A DNA stretch of 64,000 nt from Megaustenia siamemsis (GCA_032433765.1 JAVIAB010000047.1:12671107-12735106), one strand, 5' to 3'. Positions 22,740 through 34,020 are shown, counted from the first letter of the stretch. The notes: generated from the letters alone by a model not told the origin. Numbers and translations are program-made.

Positions 22740-22888
22740 CATAAGCAAGAAACTAAATCATAAACAAGAACATAAATCATAAACAAGAAACATAAATCAT
22801 ACAAGTAAACATAAATCAAAACAAGAAAACATAAATCATAAACAAGAAAAAATCATAAACAAGAAAAACATAAATCAAAACAATTTAA
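22740..22888 (+). repeat. ~20-bp minisatellite, about seven copies
   Basis: ACATAAATCATAAACAAGAA and shortened variants. Confidence 0.9.
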
Positions 22889-23269
22889 TGGTTGAATGTA
22901 CATTAATAATTGGTCAAAATAAGTACATGGAAAAAAATAATGAAAAAAATACCCTAGTTGCTTTATGATTATAAAAAAGTGTATTCAAACATAAAATAGC
23001 TGCCAATAGGGTGTTCTCAACACATTCCTTACCAAGAAGTTTAAACACACTGTGGCGCCGCCATTTTTCGCCCCAAAAAAAATTTTGAAATAACAGCGAG
23101 AAAATAAATGAAAATTTATCCACACAGTTTGTTAAGATAATTTGCTCAGGAAGTCAGAAAAGAGGTTAAAGAAGAGAATGACCAGGTTTTAGTGGAAATA
23201 ATTGTGACAATGTAAATAAATTAAAAGCCACAATAACTGGCTCCTGGGTCATTCTCAGTAATGAGCTAT

Positions 23270-23600
23270 GTTTTGCAGCTCCTGGTACATTATCCTGATC
23301 CGTCCAGCACTACTAAATGTTGCATAGGCTCACAGTGCTTTTTGCCATCCATCTCTATTCTTAGCGAGATGTTTGATCTTATCTAAGGAGTCTATACCTG
23401 CCACTTGCTTCTCTTATAAGTATTCTTTTTTAGTGTCTCTCTAGGTCTTCCTCTTTTCCTGTATCCTGATGTTTCCCATAGAAAAGCCTGTTGAAATTAT
23501 TTTGTTGTCTCTTGTCAGTACATGTCTGACATATCTGTCCGATATATATGTTCATCGTATCTTCCTAATTATAGATGAGGTCGTTGGATGCAATGCCAAT
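23270..23600 (-). mobile_element. LINE family J, copy 1 (left arm of an inverted pair)
   Basis: On the minus strand it ends with SLDKIKHLAKNRDGWQ, then a 3' tail with ACCAGGAGCTGCAAAACATA. The closest relative is the next feature, in the opposite orientation. Confidence 0.7.
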
Positions 23601-23614
23601 TCTCTTATCTCTAT

Positions 23615-24215
23615 ATTAGCTCCAGAAGAGATCAGAAGCAGGATAACAAAAACAGCAGCGAATTTTAAAAACCTGGACAGAATATGGAAATAAAAAAATA
23701 CTAAGTAAGAAAACCAAACTTAGAATGTTCAACTCATATGTATTATCAACCAGTATCAATGCATGAAATAGCTGGAAAACAACAAAGGAGATTGAGAGAA
23801 AACTAAACACTTTTAAAGACAAATGCCTAAGAAGAATACTCTGTGCACAATGGAATAAATTCAAGACTAATATACAGATAAGAGAAATGGCCATGCAACC
23901 AACAATCTCCTCTACAATTAGGAAGAGAAGATGGACATATCAGACATGAGCTTATAAGTGACAAGAAGAGAATTCTAAAACATGCTCTTCTATGGGAAAC
24001 ATCAGGATAGAGAAAAAGAGGAAGACCTAGAGAGACACTAAAAAGAACACTTTTAAAAGAAAAGCAAAGTTGGCAGGGATAGACTCATTAAATAAGATTT
24101 AAAATCTTGCCAAAAATAGAGGTGCACGGTGAAAAAACATTACAAACCATATGCAACATCAAGCGGCGTCCGGAAAGAGACAAGTTCAAGATATTAGCTC
24201 CTGGTATGGAATGTG
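23615..24215 (+). mobile_element. LINE family J, copy 2 (right arm of an inverted pair)
   Basis: Frames give EEIRSRITKTAANFKNLDRI, IREMAMQPTISSTIRKRRWT, then AGIDSLNKI.NLAKNRG, the C-terminal signature of endonuclease-type LINEs. Stops and frameshifts present. Confidence 0.75.
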
Positions 24216-24604
24216 TTAATATACTTGGTTTAGTATCCTGACCAACCACACGCTCTCCCAAAGTTACACCAGCAGTGAGATTTGGTCCCTACATATTTTA
24301 CCAAGTTGTGCAAGTTAACATGTAGGAGGAGGTCAGATTTTTACTAATGTATTGTAAATATACAAATTTTGCTGCAGTATCTAATAACAGAGTTTTGAGC
24401 TCTGTGAGATTATATTCACTAAAATCAGCATGGTAAACAACACAAGAGCATCTTCATACTGATAATACAGAAATTATATGAATGGAATAAATTATTTACA
24501 GAATGTTAAAATCATACACATCATCACAATCACTCTCTCTCATATACCAGAAGATATTATTAAAAAATTAGAAAATGAAAAAAATGAATAAATCCCAAAA
24601 AGAG

Positions 24605-24836
24605 AATTCATCATCATCATCATCATGTGCCATACTGGTTGGTGTAGGCGATCATGTCCTCCCACAATCTTCCATCCACAGCAGTGCATCGTATCAGTTC
24701 TGTTGTTGACTGTTTGCCATACCATGAAACCAAGCTATTTAGTATTTTTTCTCTTTGTCGTCAGCTATTATTCTTTCTTTGTATTTTGCCAGTTGTAACC
24801 AAGTATTCCATCTTACCTCTTCTCATGATGTCCCGA
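24605..24836 (-). mobile_element. LINE family B, short 3' copy
   Basis: On the minus strand it ends GGACATGATCGCCTAC and then (ATG)n, like 58,368-59,062. 5' truncated near AGAGGTAAGATGG. Confidence 0.8.
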
Positions 24837-24837
24837 A

Positions 24838-25020
24838 AAATGTTGATTAAATGAGAATTACTGACTAAATAAACATCTCAGATTACATATGCCACCTGTG
24901 GGGGGAGAGATTGGGTAGCCTTTAGATAAATGTTGATTAAATGAGAATTACTGACTAAATAAACATCTCAGATAACATATACCACCTGTTGTTGGGGGGG
25001 GGGGGGGGTAATTGGGTAGC
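24838..25020 (+). repeat. 91-bp direct duplication, two copies
   Basis: TGTTGATTAAATGAGAATTA starts at about 24,841 and 24,930. Each copy contains a G-run, which differs in length (8 and 17), and ends GGGTAGCCTTTAGATAAA. Confidence 0.95.
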
Positions 25021-25029
25021 CTTTAGATA

Positions 25030-25265
25030 AAATGCCTCTGAATAAGAAGGTCTCGGGTTCAAATCCCACCATAGGTGGTGGACATTTTTCACTTTAAATT
25101 CGTAGTTTCCTCAGGTTTCTACCCTCCCTCGGTCTTTAAGTAGTGAGATCCAATGTCTAACCCTTTTGCAAAATGAAAAAAAATAGGAGTCCTGTATGCA
25201 CTTGCGCATGTTAAAGGATCCTTGGCAATTTGAAAAGAGTCGGCCAAAAATGACTGACGTCAGGA
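25030..25265 (+). mobile_element. SINE family G, head end
   Basis: GGTCTCGGGTTCAAATCCCA is a clear B-box-like tRNA motif, followed by GTTTCCTCAGGTTTCTACCC, GTCTTTAAGTAGTGAGATCC and TTGGCAATTTGAAAAGAG, as at 45,160-45,370. Confidence 0.75.
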
Positions 25266-25469
25266 CAAAGATTATTTTTTAAAAATCTATTCATGCCGAT
25301 GACAAATATGTCAACCCTAAAGATGTAAATAACATCGGTCTGGCATAAACTAGTGACACAACATCTATGACCACTAATACAATGAATGAAGAAAAAATAA
25401 AGAGGGTCAATCAGAAGTTGTAAAACAACTTAAAACATGAAAGTTTGAGACAGTGAACATGAAGGACTT

Positions 25470-25815
25470 GATCTAGCAACAGAGAAAGTACCACACTCTT
25501 TTAAGTAATGTTTGTATAGTGATCACAATTTGTAGGGAGACATAATCACATGCCAACAAGCACAATACCTGATGATGATGATCTAGCAACAGAGAAAGTT
25601 ACACTCTTTTAAGTAATGTTTGTATAGTGATCACAATTTGTAGGGAGACATAATCACATGCCAACAAGCACAATACCTGATGACTATGATCTAGCAACAG
25701 AGAAAGTAGCACACTCTTTAAGTAATGTTTGTATAGTGATCACAATTTGTAGGGAGACATAATCACATGCCAACAAACACAATACCTGATGATGATGATG
25801 ATGATCTAGCAACAT
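25470..25815 (+). repeat. 108-115-bp tandem repeat, three copies plus a start
   Basis: GATCTAGCAACAGAGAAAGT begins at 25,470, 25,580 and 25,688, with a partial fourth at 25,803. Units contain GTTTGTATAGTGATCACAAT and end in (GAT)n, whose length varies. Confidence 0.95.
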
Positions 25816-26099
25816 GTGGACCTTTGCCTTTTAGTATAGTAAATATGCAATCCATTGTATTTCTAGAAAAATATGTTAACTTTCTTCCCACCATTTTATT
25901 TCTCTACTGCAAAAGATTAGTAAGCGCAAAGATTGGTAATCGCATGGTTAACACTTAATAAGAGAAAAACTGAGTAGAAATTATTGAGAACTTTTTTTTT
26001 TACAGATGAGACAGACTCTTCATTTAGTGATTTTCAGCAATTTGAAACACTTCACATATGTTTGTTGACCATTTTTGGTAGGACTAGATTTTCTAAATT

Positions 26100-26690
26100 A
26101 CTTTATTGATAATCAAATCAATCAGAAGACTCCAAGCCCCAAATCAAGACACCTACCATAGTATGAATTGATGGGAACAAGTTATCATTATATGCCACAA
26201 AACAGGACACAGAAGACTCCATAGTCATATGTATTCAAATTTTAAGACTGGTACCTCAGCAACATGTACATGTGGACAGATGCCCAAGAATGCAAAACAC
26301 ATATTCCAAGACTGTACTGAAATATTTATATCTATCTATCTAGTGACCTCTCGAGCCGTAGCTGTATGGGCGTAGACCAAGATACTCCTTCTCTTATCTG
26401 AATTTTTGTTCTAGCAGTTTTCAATTCTTTTAAAGATATTTTATCAAATCTCGCCATTTGTCTCTGTTCTGTGCAAACAGCTCTATCTCATTGAGGGAGC
26501 CGATTCCTGCTGCTTTTACTGAATATATTAGACTGAGGAAAACCCATTTGCCTATAGATACAGCACTACAGGCAAAACTATATGGGCCACTGCCAGATCT
26601 ATAAAAAGACAGTAAAATTTATACAAGAAACAACATTGTAATTATAGACAATACTTCAGATGAACAAAAGAAAGAGAGATAGATAGATCT
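26100..26690 (+). mobile_element. LINE family C, 3' end, interrupted by LINE A
   Basis: Reading through the insertion at 26,329-26,516, frames give GTSATCTCGQMPKNAKHIFQ, DCT then YIRLRKTHLPIDTALQAKLY, GPLPDL. The Cys-x-Cys-x7-His pattern after an RNase H domain is typical of I/Jockey-like LINE C termini (CxCG..QTAEHILQ.CP). The tail is ATAGACAATACTTCAGATGA then a GATA run. Relatives: 31,870, 38,005 and 61,950. Confidence 0.75.
26329..26516 (-). mobile_element. LINE family A, 188-bp 3' end inserted in LINE C
   Basis: Carries only the last coding bases and the 3' UTR of family A, with a (TATC)n tail. TACTGAAATATTTA at 26,315-26,328 and TACTGAATATATTA at 26,517-26,530 look like an aged 14-bp target-site duplication (two single-base indels). 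Confidence 0.85.
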
Positions 26691-26799
26691 TTATTGAGAT
26701 TCAGGTGAATGGAAACAGAATGTGATGGTCACATACAAGATCTGTGCCAGGTTTATTAAGAGTGAGAGGTTAAAGTTCCCCCCACCCCCAACACAAACT

Positions 26800-27228
26800 G
26801 ACCTACCCCAAATACTCTCTCTTCTACCTTTCAGCTTCCTGTGGAGTATAGGTCTTCAACAAACACTTTCTGCTCCCTGTGGAGCATATGTCTTCAACAA
26901 ACATCTTCCAAGTCATTCTGTTTCTTGCCATTCTTTTAAGATCATTCCATGTCTTCCCCATCATCTTCATCTCTGCTTCCATCTGTCTTTTCAAGAATTC
27001 CTAGGTCTTCCTCTTTGTCTTTTCCCCTGGGGCTGCCAAAAAAGGGCCTGTTGTGTAATACTCTCAGTTGGCTTCCGCAATGTGTGTCCTATCCAGCGCC
27101 ATCGTCTTCACTGTATCTCTTTATCCACTGGTATTTTACTGGTACATTTCCATAGTTCTATGTTAGTGATTTGTCCTGCCATTTTCATCCTTTTATTCTG
27201 TGTAAGCATCCATTAATGAAAGCAGGCA
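26800..27228 (-). mobile_element. LINE family K, 3' end
   Basis: Minus strand: FPSINGC-like start, then the region encoding [24 protein letters not shown] (frame shifts), MGKTWNDLKRMARNRMTWK and a 3' block GAGCTGAAAGGTAGAAG. The 3' end contains a short direct duplication (ACTTTCTGCTCCCTGTGGAG region) near 26,830-26,905. The neighbour on the right is L, as at 53,358-53,830. Confidence 0.8.
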
Positions 27229-27235
27229 TGTTCGC

Positions 27236-27765
27236 CAGAGGCGACTAAGGAGGGTTGGGCATGGGACTGGCTATCTCGTACTGTAAAAAAATAAGCTGAA
27301 AACACTTTACCCCAAATGCTAACCCCAGTAAAATCCACAACACCCAAATACAACCCAGCAGACACACACAAAATGACAACACCAAATCCAGATCTAAGCA
27401 GACCACAACAGCTCTGAGAATGAGATTCTATTCTATCCATGGAACCAGTTTTATTACAGTTAGGAATTCCCCATATCTGCTCCACCACTTGTCACAGCAT
27501 TTCCCAAAATGCATCAGTAAATTACCTTGACAAGGTCGCTCTGAGCACGTCATATTTGACCATACAGGCGACGATTCCAAACCTCCTTAGTCACCTCTCA
27601 CAACATGTGTGGCAGGCAACTGTGGCACTATTCTTTTCTCCCCTCACCGTGGGTGCCCTGGTAACCACATGGTTAATAAGAAGAATACACATTAGGACTT
27701 TGATCAAACCAATCTGCAATCCAACACTCAGGATCATTCAGCTTTTCCTCTGCTGCTACTAATAA
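27236..27765 (+). repeat. Repeat family L, copy 1
   Basis: GGAGGGTTGGGCATGGGACT, GGCTATCTCGTACTGTAAAA matches 53,725-53,800 read on minus. The part at 27,435-27,545 (CCATGGAACCAGTTTTATTA, CTTGACAAGGTCGCT) has a diverged relative at 37,090-37,180. Class unknown. Confidence 0.65.
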
Positions 27766-27769
27766 ATTT

Positions 27770-28185
27770 CCAGAACTAACATGATAATCGCATCCTACCA
27801 TCATCATAAATGCTTGTACAGATGCTTTCAGAATTTATCATACATGTCAATAAATACATATTCAAAAATACACAAATAAATTGACTAACAATAATCTTTT
27901 ATCTATATGAAAACTATCTTTAAAAATTTTTTTTATGAGAATGGTGATTTCTGTGAATTCAGGACAATGAAATAAATGGAAAGAAAGAAAATAAGGAAGG
28001 AAAGAAAGGAATGAATGAATGAAGAAAGGAGGAAGAAAGCAAGGAAGAAAGAAGCATGCACACCTTCAGTGTGGCTTATGGACAACACTGCACACCTTTA
28101 GTGTGACATATAAGTAACATAGTGTTAATGTCCATGTTTTTAAACCATCTGAACATTTTTCATTCTTTTCTTCAAGGATACAACA
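27770..28185. other. No gene; purine-rich (GGAA/GAAT)n patch
   Basis: A purine-rich run of GGAAGGAAAGAAAGGAATGA type lies at about 27,965-28,055, followed by two short CACACCTTYAGTGTG repeats at 28,058 and 28,090. Confidence 0.6.
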
Positions 28186-28189
28186 GATA

Positions 28190-28372
28190 TGTTTGGCTAT
28201 GTGATAAGACAGAAAGATCAAACTACACAATGGACTTAAGATAACACTACGAGAAAACCATATACAAGAGCAGACCTTGAAAACGATGATGGAATATTAG
28301 AAACACTAGTAAACATAATAACAAGAGAGAATACGAGAAGAGCAAAAGACTGCAAACATTACTCTCCTTGAC
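28190..28372 (+). mobile_element. LINE C-terminal fragment, unclassified
   Basis: MFGYVIRQKDQTTQWT, a stop, then RKPYTRADLENDDGILETLV and NIITRENTRRAKDCKHYSP in one frame. The GHVIR-type box, RKPYTR and final Arg/Lys-rich segment follow the layout of LINE C termini. Confidence 0.5.
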
Positions 28373-28678
28373 CTTTGATAGGCAAATGAGGAAGGAAAGA
28401 TGATGAAGGAACTTTCTCTGTGAAGTAGCCAGTACTTGTCAATATTTTTCTCTCTTTTTTTACTTAAAAATCTCAAGTACGCATTTAAAGTTGGGTCAAT
28501 TTAAAATGCCATAGATAAGTATTGAACATGACCTCTTGTCCTCCACAAAAAAGTTTGCAGTTTGCTCTATGACAGTTCCTAAATGGCTCAGATTTCTATG
28601 ACTTCAAGATAGTTTACCTCAGTTTAATATGAAGGCGGTGCATTCTGTTGTAGTTGTTTACGTGCACCAGCTTTATAT

Positions 28679-28924
28679 AAAAAGTAAAGTACCCCAGTCA
28701 CGCCAAGTGCAGTATAGGGAATATGGTGTTAGTGACCATAAATTTTACAGACCTTCGGCACATGATTTTTTGGGGTAATGTGGTCGGTATTACGCCCATA
28801 CCACTTTATTTTCCCAGAAAAAAATCCGGTACCCATTAAAGACTGGGTGAACCGGAACCCGTTGGTTGGGATTGAACCCTACCTCTTGTAGTCCAGTTCA
28901 CTAACCACTGAGCTATCGCGGCTC
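28679..28924 (-). mobile_element. SINE family E with 14-bp target-site duplication
   Basis: Full-length E copy on minus. CACCAGCTTTATAT at 28,665-28,678 is repeated at 28,925-28,938. A and B boxes recognisable. Confidence 0.95.
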
Positions 28925-28939
28925 CACCAGCTTTATATC

Positions 28940-29365
28940 TTGATGAAGTTCAGAGGGACTGAATTTTGTGTGAATATCACTTTGTTCTTATTTTTCACAC
29001 TGGTAGCTGTGTGCTCAGGTGTCCCCTGCCATACAGGCAGATATTTTCTGCCTTCAGAGGTACTCTCATATTCTTACCGTTGAGCATTTTAACATTTTTG
29101 GTAGATTTTTCCTTCTCTCTTTAACTTTCAACTGTCAAGGTTTCCTTAGTGTGCACAGAAAGCACACGTGACCTCCTGTTTTCAACCGTTTTCCGAGAGG
29201 GCTAGACATAGGATTTCACTACCCAGGGGAGGATAAAGTCATAGATTCAAATTTTTTAATTAATTTTTAAAAATATTTTCCACAACCTATGGTGGGAATT
29301 GAAATGGGGATTTTCTTGTCTGAAGGCAGATGTCTTACTTTTAGACCATCCAGCCACTTGCAATT
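28940..29365 (-). mobile_element. SINE family G, nearly full-length
   Basis: Minus strand begins at the tRNA-like end (TGGCTGGATGGTCTAAAAGT, then CAATTCCCACCATAGGTTG) and runs to CAGTCCCTCTGAACTTCATC. The same layout is seen at 59,063-59,425 around an inserted LINE. SINE E at 28,679 entered its 3' flank. Confidence 0.8.
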
Positions 29366-29369
29366 AATT

Positions 29370-29850
29370 TTCATTTTCTGCAATTTCATGAGATAGCTTC
29401 ATATTCTGTTGGACCTGGACAGCTTTTCATCTCTTAACCCCTCAACAATGTGTGTTGCGAATCCACTTCAAACATCTTCTGGTCTAAGTGGCAAATATAC
29501 CACATTAAAACATTTGATACTTATCTAGTATCATATTGGAAGAACTGGTCACATCATCTAGTGGTTGTAGTGGAAACAACATCTGCCTGATATAAACAAA
29601 GTGTTATCGTGGCTAATCAACTTTGGTGTCAAGGAATACCTTTCCTTTTTGTTATTATTATGACCACTTTTCTTGATAAACAAACAATAAATTGCAAAAA
29701 AATAAAGAACTAAGAAGTGCAACCAAGCGGAAGCAAATGCAGTGAAAATAGACAAATGCTGGAGCTGTATAGCTCATGTGTTGAGAAGAGACCTAGAAAC
29801 AAAATCACAAGAAATGGTTTCCTGTGAACTTCAGGTCAGTGGAGGGAAGC
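29370..29850. other. No recognisable feature
   Basis: Searched in vain for a further kinase exon on the minus strand. A candidate at 29,440-29,490 lacks support (see rejected list). Confidence 0.35.
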
Positions 29851-29854
29851 AAAA

Positions 29855-30118
29855 GTATAGCAGACCAAGTACCTCTTCACGGTGCCCCTAGAAACAGACT
29901 AACCAGTCTAGTCTGGCCAAATAAATAGAGATCGAGAGGGAGGGCAACTATGTATTAAAAAATGCAGTTCTAAAGTCAGATGTGTTGGGCCAAAAGGCGT
30001 CAAAATCAAAGTTCTATAGCAGACCACATTGCATACATGTCCACTTAACATCCTTATAAGGGTGGATGACAAAGTCATCTGGTGACTGCAAGCAAGCAGA
30101 CCAAGGGTAACAGTAAAA
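29855..30118 (-). mobile_element. Repeat family D, copy 2
   Basis: Contains GAAACAGACTAACCAGTCTA, GATGTGTTGGGCCAAAAGGC and TAAGGGTGGATGACAAAG, the complement of 17,030-17,235. Confidence 0.8.
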
Positions 30119-30119
30119 A

Positions 30120-31640
30120 ATAATAGAAGCAGAGATGAGTACAGGTCAGATTTGTAGCACCCTGTGAAAAATGGTGACATACTAATAAACATAACAGATT
30201 CTGACAAGCAATCTGAGTCATTTTCAAATGTTACATTATTGTTATTCATGTGTTATTTATTATTAATTATTATCTAATGATGCAAAGTTTTAATGAGAGC
30301 AGACGCATCTATGTTCTCTGTTTAATAAACTCATCAACTGGAATTGGTAAGCTTTTATCAACATTATCTCAAGATCACTCAGTTGTATCCGTTTACTTGA
30401 ATCAACCTGAAAACAAAAACCCAGATATAATATAAGTCTGCAAACAATTCACCAAAGTTCTCACAGGAAAAACAGAGAAATTGGACATATCTTGTCATTG
30501 ATGCAAACATTACAAAAATGAACATTATTGTATGGAAGATGTTTAATCTCTCATTCTGTTTCTCAATTAAAAATTATTCTGAACATTTTTTTTTACTACA
30601 CACTTAATTGAATGGAAATTAGTATTGTATAACATTTACATATACTTTTAAAGAAGCACTTAACTATTTTATACCAGAAAGTAACAAATTAAACAACATT
30701 TAGAAAATGTCCTCTTTTAACTTCTACTAGACAAGAGTGGTAACCATGTTCTGATGAGCCCATGTTTAAATATAACATTTGTACATGGTCAGTCACAGAA
30801 ATGTAATTATAAATCTGCTAAAATGTTCATTTGTTCATTCATGCACCGTGTATAAAAATGTTCAGAAATGACTGCTTTTGTGTTTACAATAGCACAAAAA
30901 GACTGTATAAAGTGGCAATCAAAATGTGTTAAAAACAGAGAAAAAAGAAAAAAGAAAATAAAGAAATTGAACAAGTTTCCTTATTGGACTCTTGGGGCTA
31001 ACCCAATAATGGATATACATCACAACACTACAAGTTTTCATTTTCCTTGCAAAGCATGTCCATATTAAAATAATTCATATGAATTGTATAACAACTGAAG
31101 AATAAATAACACTTTTCAGACCATTTAAAGTGCAACAGGTGTAATTTTTTGTAACACTAAAGTAAGCAAAAAGAACCAAAAAAATCCCCCAAAACATGTT
31201 TCAAATAAAATATTACGCCTATAGATAGTCTCATGATGGTTGATTCTAGCCATGTCTTCAGAAGAGCTTCAGGAAATGATTTTGAAATGGTTAACATAAT
31301 CCTTTTTAATAAAAAAATTATAATTAAAAAATATAATCGGGCACACTGTGTTGCTGCTTGGCTTTTAGATGACCACCCAAATCAACCCACAGGCTAGCTA
31401 GTTTTGCCCCACGCCTAGTATGGGTTAAATGTCAACCAATTAAAATATATATTATAAAAAAAAAAACACGAATGTCTTTGTGAGTAAAGTACCCATTAAC
31501 AGCTATAGCTAGGACACAAAAGGTACCATTAATGTTTTAAACAAAATACATTACAATTACAATATATTACATTCAGTTTTCATTGTAAGAAGTCCTCATC
31601 AAGGCCAGCTCCTTTAAGTGGGGATGAGGCTTAACAGTCA
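30120..31640. other. No gene recognised, AT-rich intron or intergenic DNA
   Basis: Only short frames. The remaining 3' exons of the minus-strand kinase-like gene could be here or further left, but I could not identify one with confidence. Confidence 0.4.
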
Positions 31641-31945
31641 CCAGGGACTGAAAACCAAGACTGGCCAGGCCTTCCTACCCCTGAGCAAGACCACAGTCTG
31701 CTGTAGCAAGTCTAAGGGCTGAAGTCGGAGGCAACCAGCCAAAAGGCGCACTACAACAATTAGGATGCCACGCACTCACGCCAATGGGAAGTATGTCTAT
31801 AACCGCAAATAATATGGCACTCGCCCTGTGATAAACACTCAGGAAGGTGCAGTGCCGGGCCCTCAGCCTCGAAAGGGCCCAACCTCTACAGGAAACGACA
31901 TTGCAGATATAGACAATACTTCGGGCAAACAAAAGATAGATAGAT
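31640..31945 (+). mobile_element. LINE family C-type 3' tail with older flank
   Basis: GGGCCCAACCTCTACAGGAA, ACGACATTGCAGATATAGAC, AATACTTCGGGCAAACAAAA then GATAGATAGATT is the 3' end seen at 26,620-26,680 and, in complement, at 61,960-62,030. The preceding 200 bp are probably the same element but I cannot read a frame. Confidence 0.6.
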
Positions 31946-31984
31946 TGTAAGAAGTGGAGGGTGCCTCACAGCACCACAGCTGGA

Positions 31985-32268
31985 AGCATTTCAGTGACCC
32001 ATCCAGACCCTACTCCACCTCTCCGTGATGCCTCTAGTAACAGACTAACCCATCTAGTCTGGCCAAGCGGGATAGAAGAGGGAAGACAACCCGGTACTCA
32101 AAAATAATATGCTGAAGTTGGATTGTGTTGGGCAGAAAGGTGCTAATATTAATTTTACTGCAAACCACAACACAACATATACATGCCCACTTAACGCCCT
32201 TTTAAGGGCAGATGACAATGAGGTGCACTCCTTTAGTCATCAGGCGAATGCAAGCCAGCAAGCATTGT
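31985..32268 (-). mobile_element. Repeat family D, copy 3
   Basis: CTCCACCTCTCCGTGATGCC, AGACTAACCCATCTAGTCTG and GAAGTTGGATTGTGTTGGGC follow the family D order in complement. Confidence 0.85.
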
Positions 32269-32464
32269 AAGAAGTCTAAATAATTCACCAGTGAAGGTAA
32301 TAGTAACTAAAGTGGATAGATGTTCTTATTTTAGCTCACCTGTAAGGGAAGTGACACCAGTGCTGATTTCAGTGCTATACTGAACTATCACTCCTGGAAT
32401 ATTGATGACTTAACTCTCAGAAATGTCTCTGTGAGCCATTCTTCTTCATCTTCAGCATACACAC

Positions 32465-32935
32465 CTCTAGATGTCAATATTAATAAGTTTGAAGAAAGTG
32501 TGTCAACTTAAGACTGGTGACATCTCTATATAGTTGCACCTCTAGATGTCAATATAGGGGACTGGTTGGTCGCGAGGCAAGATGCCAGTCTCGAGACAGA
32601 GAGGTTGTGGGTTCAAATCCCAGCTGCACCAATTGGGATTTTTATTTATGATTTCTCTCTGCGGCAACCACCTCTGGTCTCAGCAGCAAGACCTGGCATG
32701 AAATATCAATTACTCATCAACGGAAAAAATATGAGTACCTCCGAAGTCTGAGTTATCTGCCTGAACGGCGAGGGACCCCTGTGTACATGACTGCCAGGGA
32801 TAAATGGATTAACACGCAAAATTCAGTTCCTAGTATATAGGGACTTAGTCAGAGGTGAAAGCCAGCAAATGAAAAAAAAAAATGTAAATATTAATAAGTT
32901 TGAAGAAAGTGTTTGTCAACTTAAGGCTGGTGATA
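32465..32935 (+). repeat. ~80-bp tandem repeat split by a SINE
   Basis: GTCAATATTAATAAGTTTGA, AGAAAGTGTGTCAACTTAAG, ACTGGTGA at 32,475-32,520 returns at 32,882-32,935, and ACCTCTAGATGTCAATAT occurs at 32,463 and 32,540. SINE F at 32,558 sits between. Confidence 0.8.
32558..32873 (+). mobile_element. tRNA-derived SINE family F, full-length copy
   Basis: Starts GGGGACTGGTTGGTCGCGAG, has a B box GGGTTCAAATCCCAGC, and ends GAGGTGAAAGCCAGC then an A-rich tail. ATGTCAATAT before and ATGTAAATAT after it suggest a 10-bp target-site duplication. The most complete copy for defining the family. Confidence 0.92.
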
Positions 32936-33083
32936 CCTCAATACAACTTGTATTCTGTGAGTCCATGAATACCTCAACACAACTTATATTCTGTGAGTCC
33001 ATGGATACCTCAATACAACTTATTTCTGTGAGTCCATGGATACCTCAATACAACTTATATTCTGTGAGTCCATGGATACCTCA

Positions 33084-33119
<36 letters not shown>

Positions 33120-33512
33120 ATCTTTACGTCACATGTACCATTGCTGGTGTATGACGAGGGGCAACCTCGACCAGAGAAATAAACGCTTGGTCAAGCAGTC
33201 GCCACGACTGTGAGACTCAGGATTTTTATTTCACCCCCGATAGAAAAATCCTTTCTGTCTACCGCGGGCTTCGAACACCGAACGTCGACTTTTCAGCTAG
33301 CGGAAAGTGGTTTTAGCCGCACGGCCACGCACTCTCCTCAATACAACTTATATTCTGTGAGTCCATGGATACCTCAATACAACTTATGTTCTGTGAGTCC
33401 ATGGATACCTCAATACAATTTATATTCTGTGAGTCCATGGATACCTCAATACAACTTATATTCTGTGAGTCCATGGATACCTCAATACAACTTATATTCT
33501 GTGAGTCCATGT
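32935..33512 (+). repeat. 36-bp minisatellite split by SINE H
   Basis: TACCTCAATACAACTTATAT, TCTGTGAGTCCATGGA is repeated about four times before 33,086 and about five times from 33,336. One frame gives the 12-residue period SVSPWIPQYNLY. Most units are identical to each other. Confidence 0.95.
33087..33335 (-). mobile_element. tRNA-Ser/Leu-like SINE family H with long T tail
   Basis: Minus strand: GAGAGTGCGTGGCCGTGCGG (A box TGGCCGTGCGG), GTGTTCGAAGCCCGCGG (B box), a body with GTCGTGGCGACTGC, and after CGTAAAGATAGT a run of T (A on plus, 33,086-33,117). CCTCAATA occurs at 33,079-33,086 and 33,336-33,343, matching an insertion into the 36-bp array. The long variable-arm spacing between boxes suggests a class II tRNA (Ser or Leu) origin. 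Confidence 0.85.
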
Positions 33513-33654
33513 TTTTACCTTTTAATGTTGCGTGAGAGTAATTACAAACTTGTTTTTTTTTTCTTCTTTCTTTCTTATACACACCTGATGATTTCTCCTT
33601 TTATTTGTCTGTCATTCAAAAAATGTTAAGAGGACTTAGATATATTGTGCCTGT

Positions 33655-33880
33655 GGTTTACAGCAAGTTTATGATTTTGTTGTTGTCTTTTGACCCAGTA
33701 CATCCAACTTCAGCAGGGCATTTTTAGGTACTGAGCTACCTTCCCTCTTGATCTTTACTCACTTGGTCAGTCTCTTACTTGGGCACCAGGTAGATGTGGA
33801 GTAGGATCTGGATAGTTCTGGTTCACTGATCTGATGAAAACAGTCAGCTAGGAGTCACTGACTGCTTTCTGCCCTGGTGA
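33655..33880 (+). mobile_element. Repeat family D, copy 4
   Basis: TTTGACCCAGTACATCCAAC, TTCAGCAGGGCATTTTTAGG, GGATAGTTCTGGTTCACTGA, GTCACTGAC in the family D order. Confidence 0.8.
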
Positions 33881-34020
33881 CTACAGACAACTTTGTCCCC
33901 AAACTTAAAACAAAAAGGATAACTGTACGACAATACACACATCTGCTAACAACAACATAGTAAACAATAGACAATAACATAACAACAACAAAGAAACAAC
34001 AAACTGGCAGTACAACATAC

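Noticed and set aside
25470..25815. CRISPR-like array
   Set aside because: Units are tandem and fully repeated without distinct spacers, and the genome is animal.
29440..29490. Possible 3' exon (acceptor CCACTTAG)
   Set aside because: In phase it reads only 13 residues to a stop and lacks the expected RPS-like motif.
31200..31330. Possible 3' exon of the kinase-like gene (PEALLKTWLESTIM)
   Set aside because: No convincing acceptor, no kinase motif, and the reading soon becomes low-complexity.
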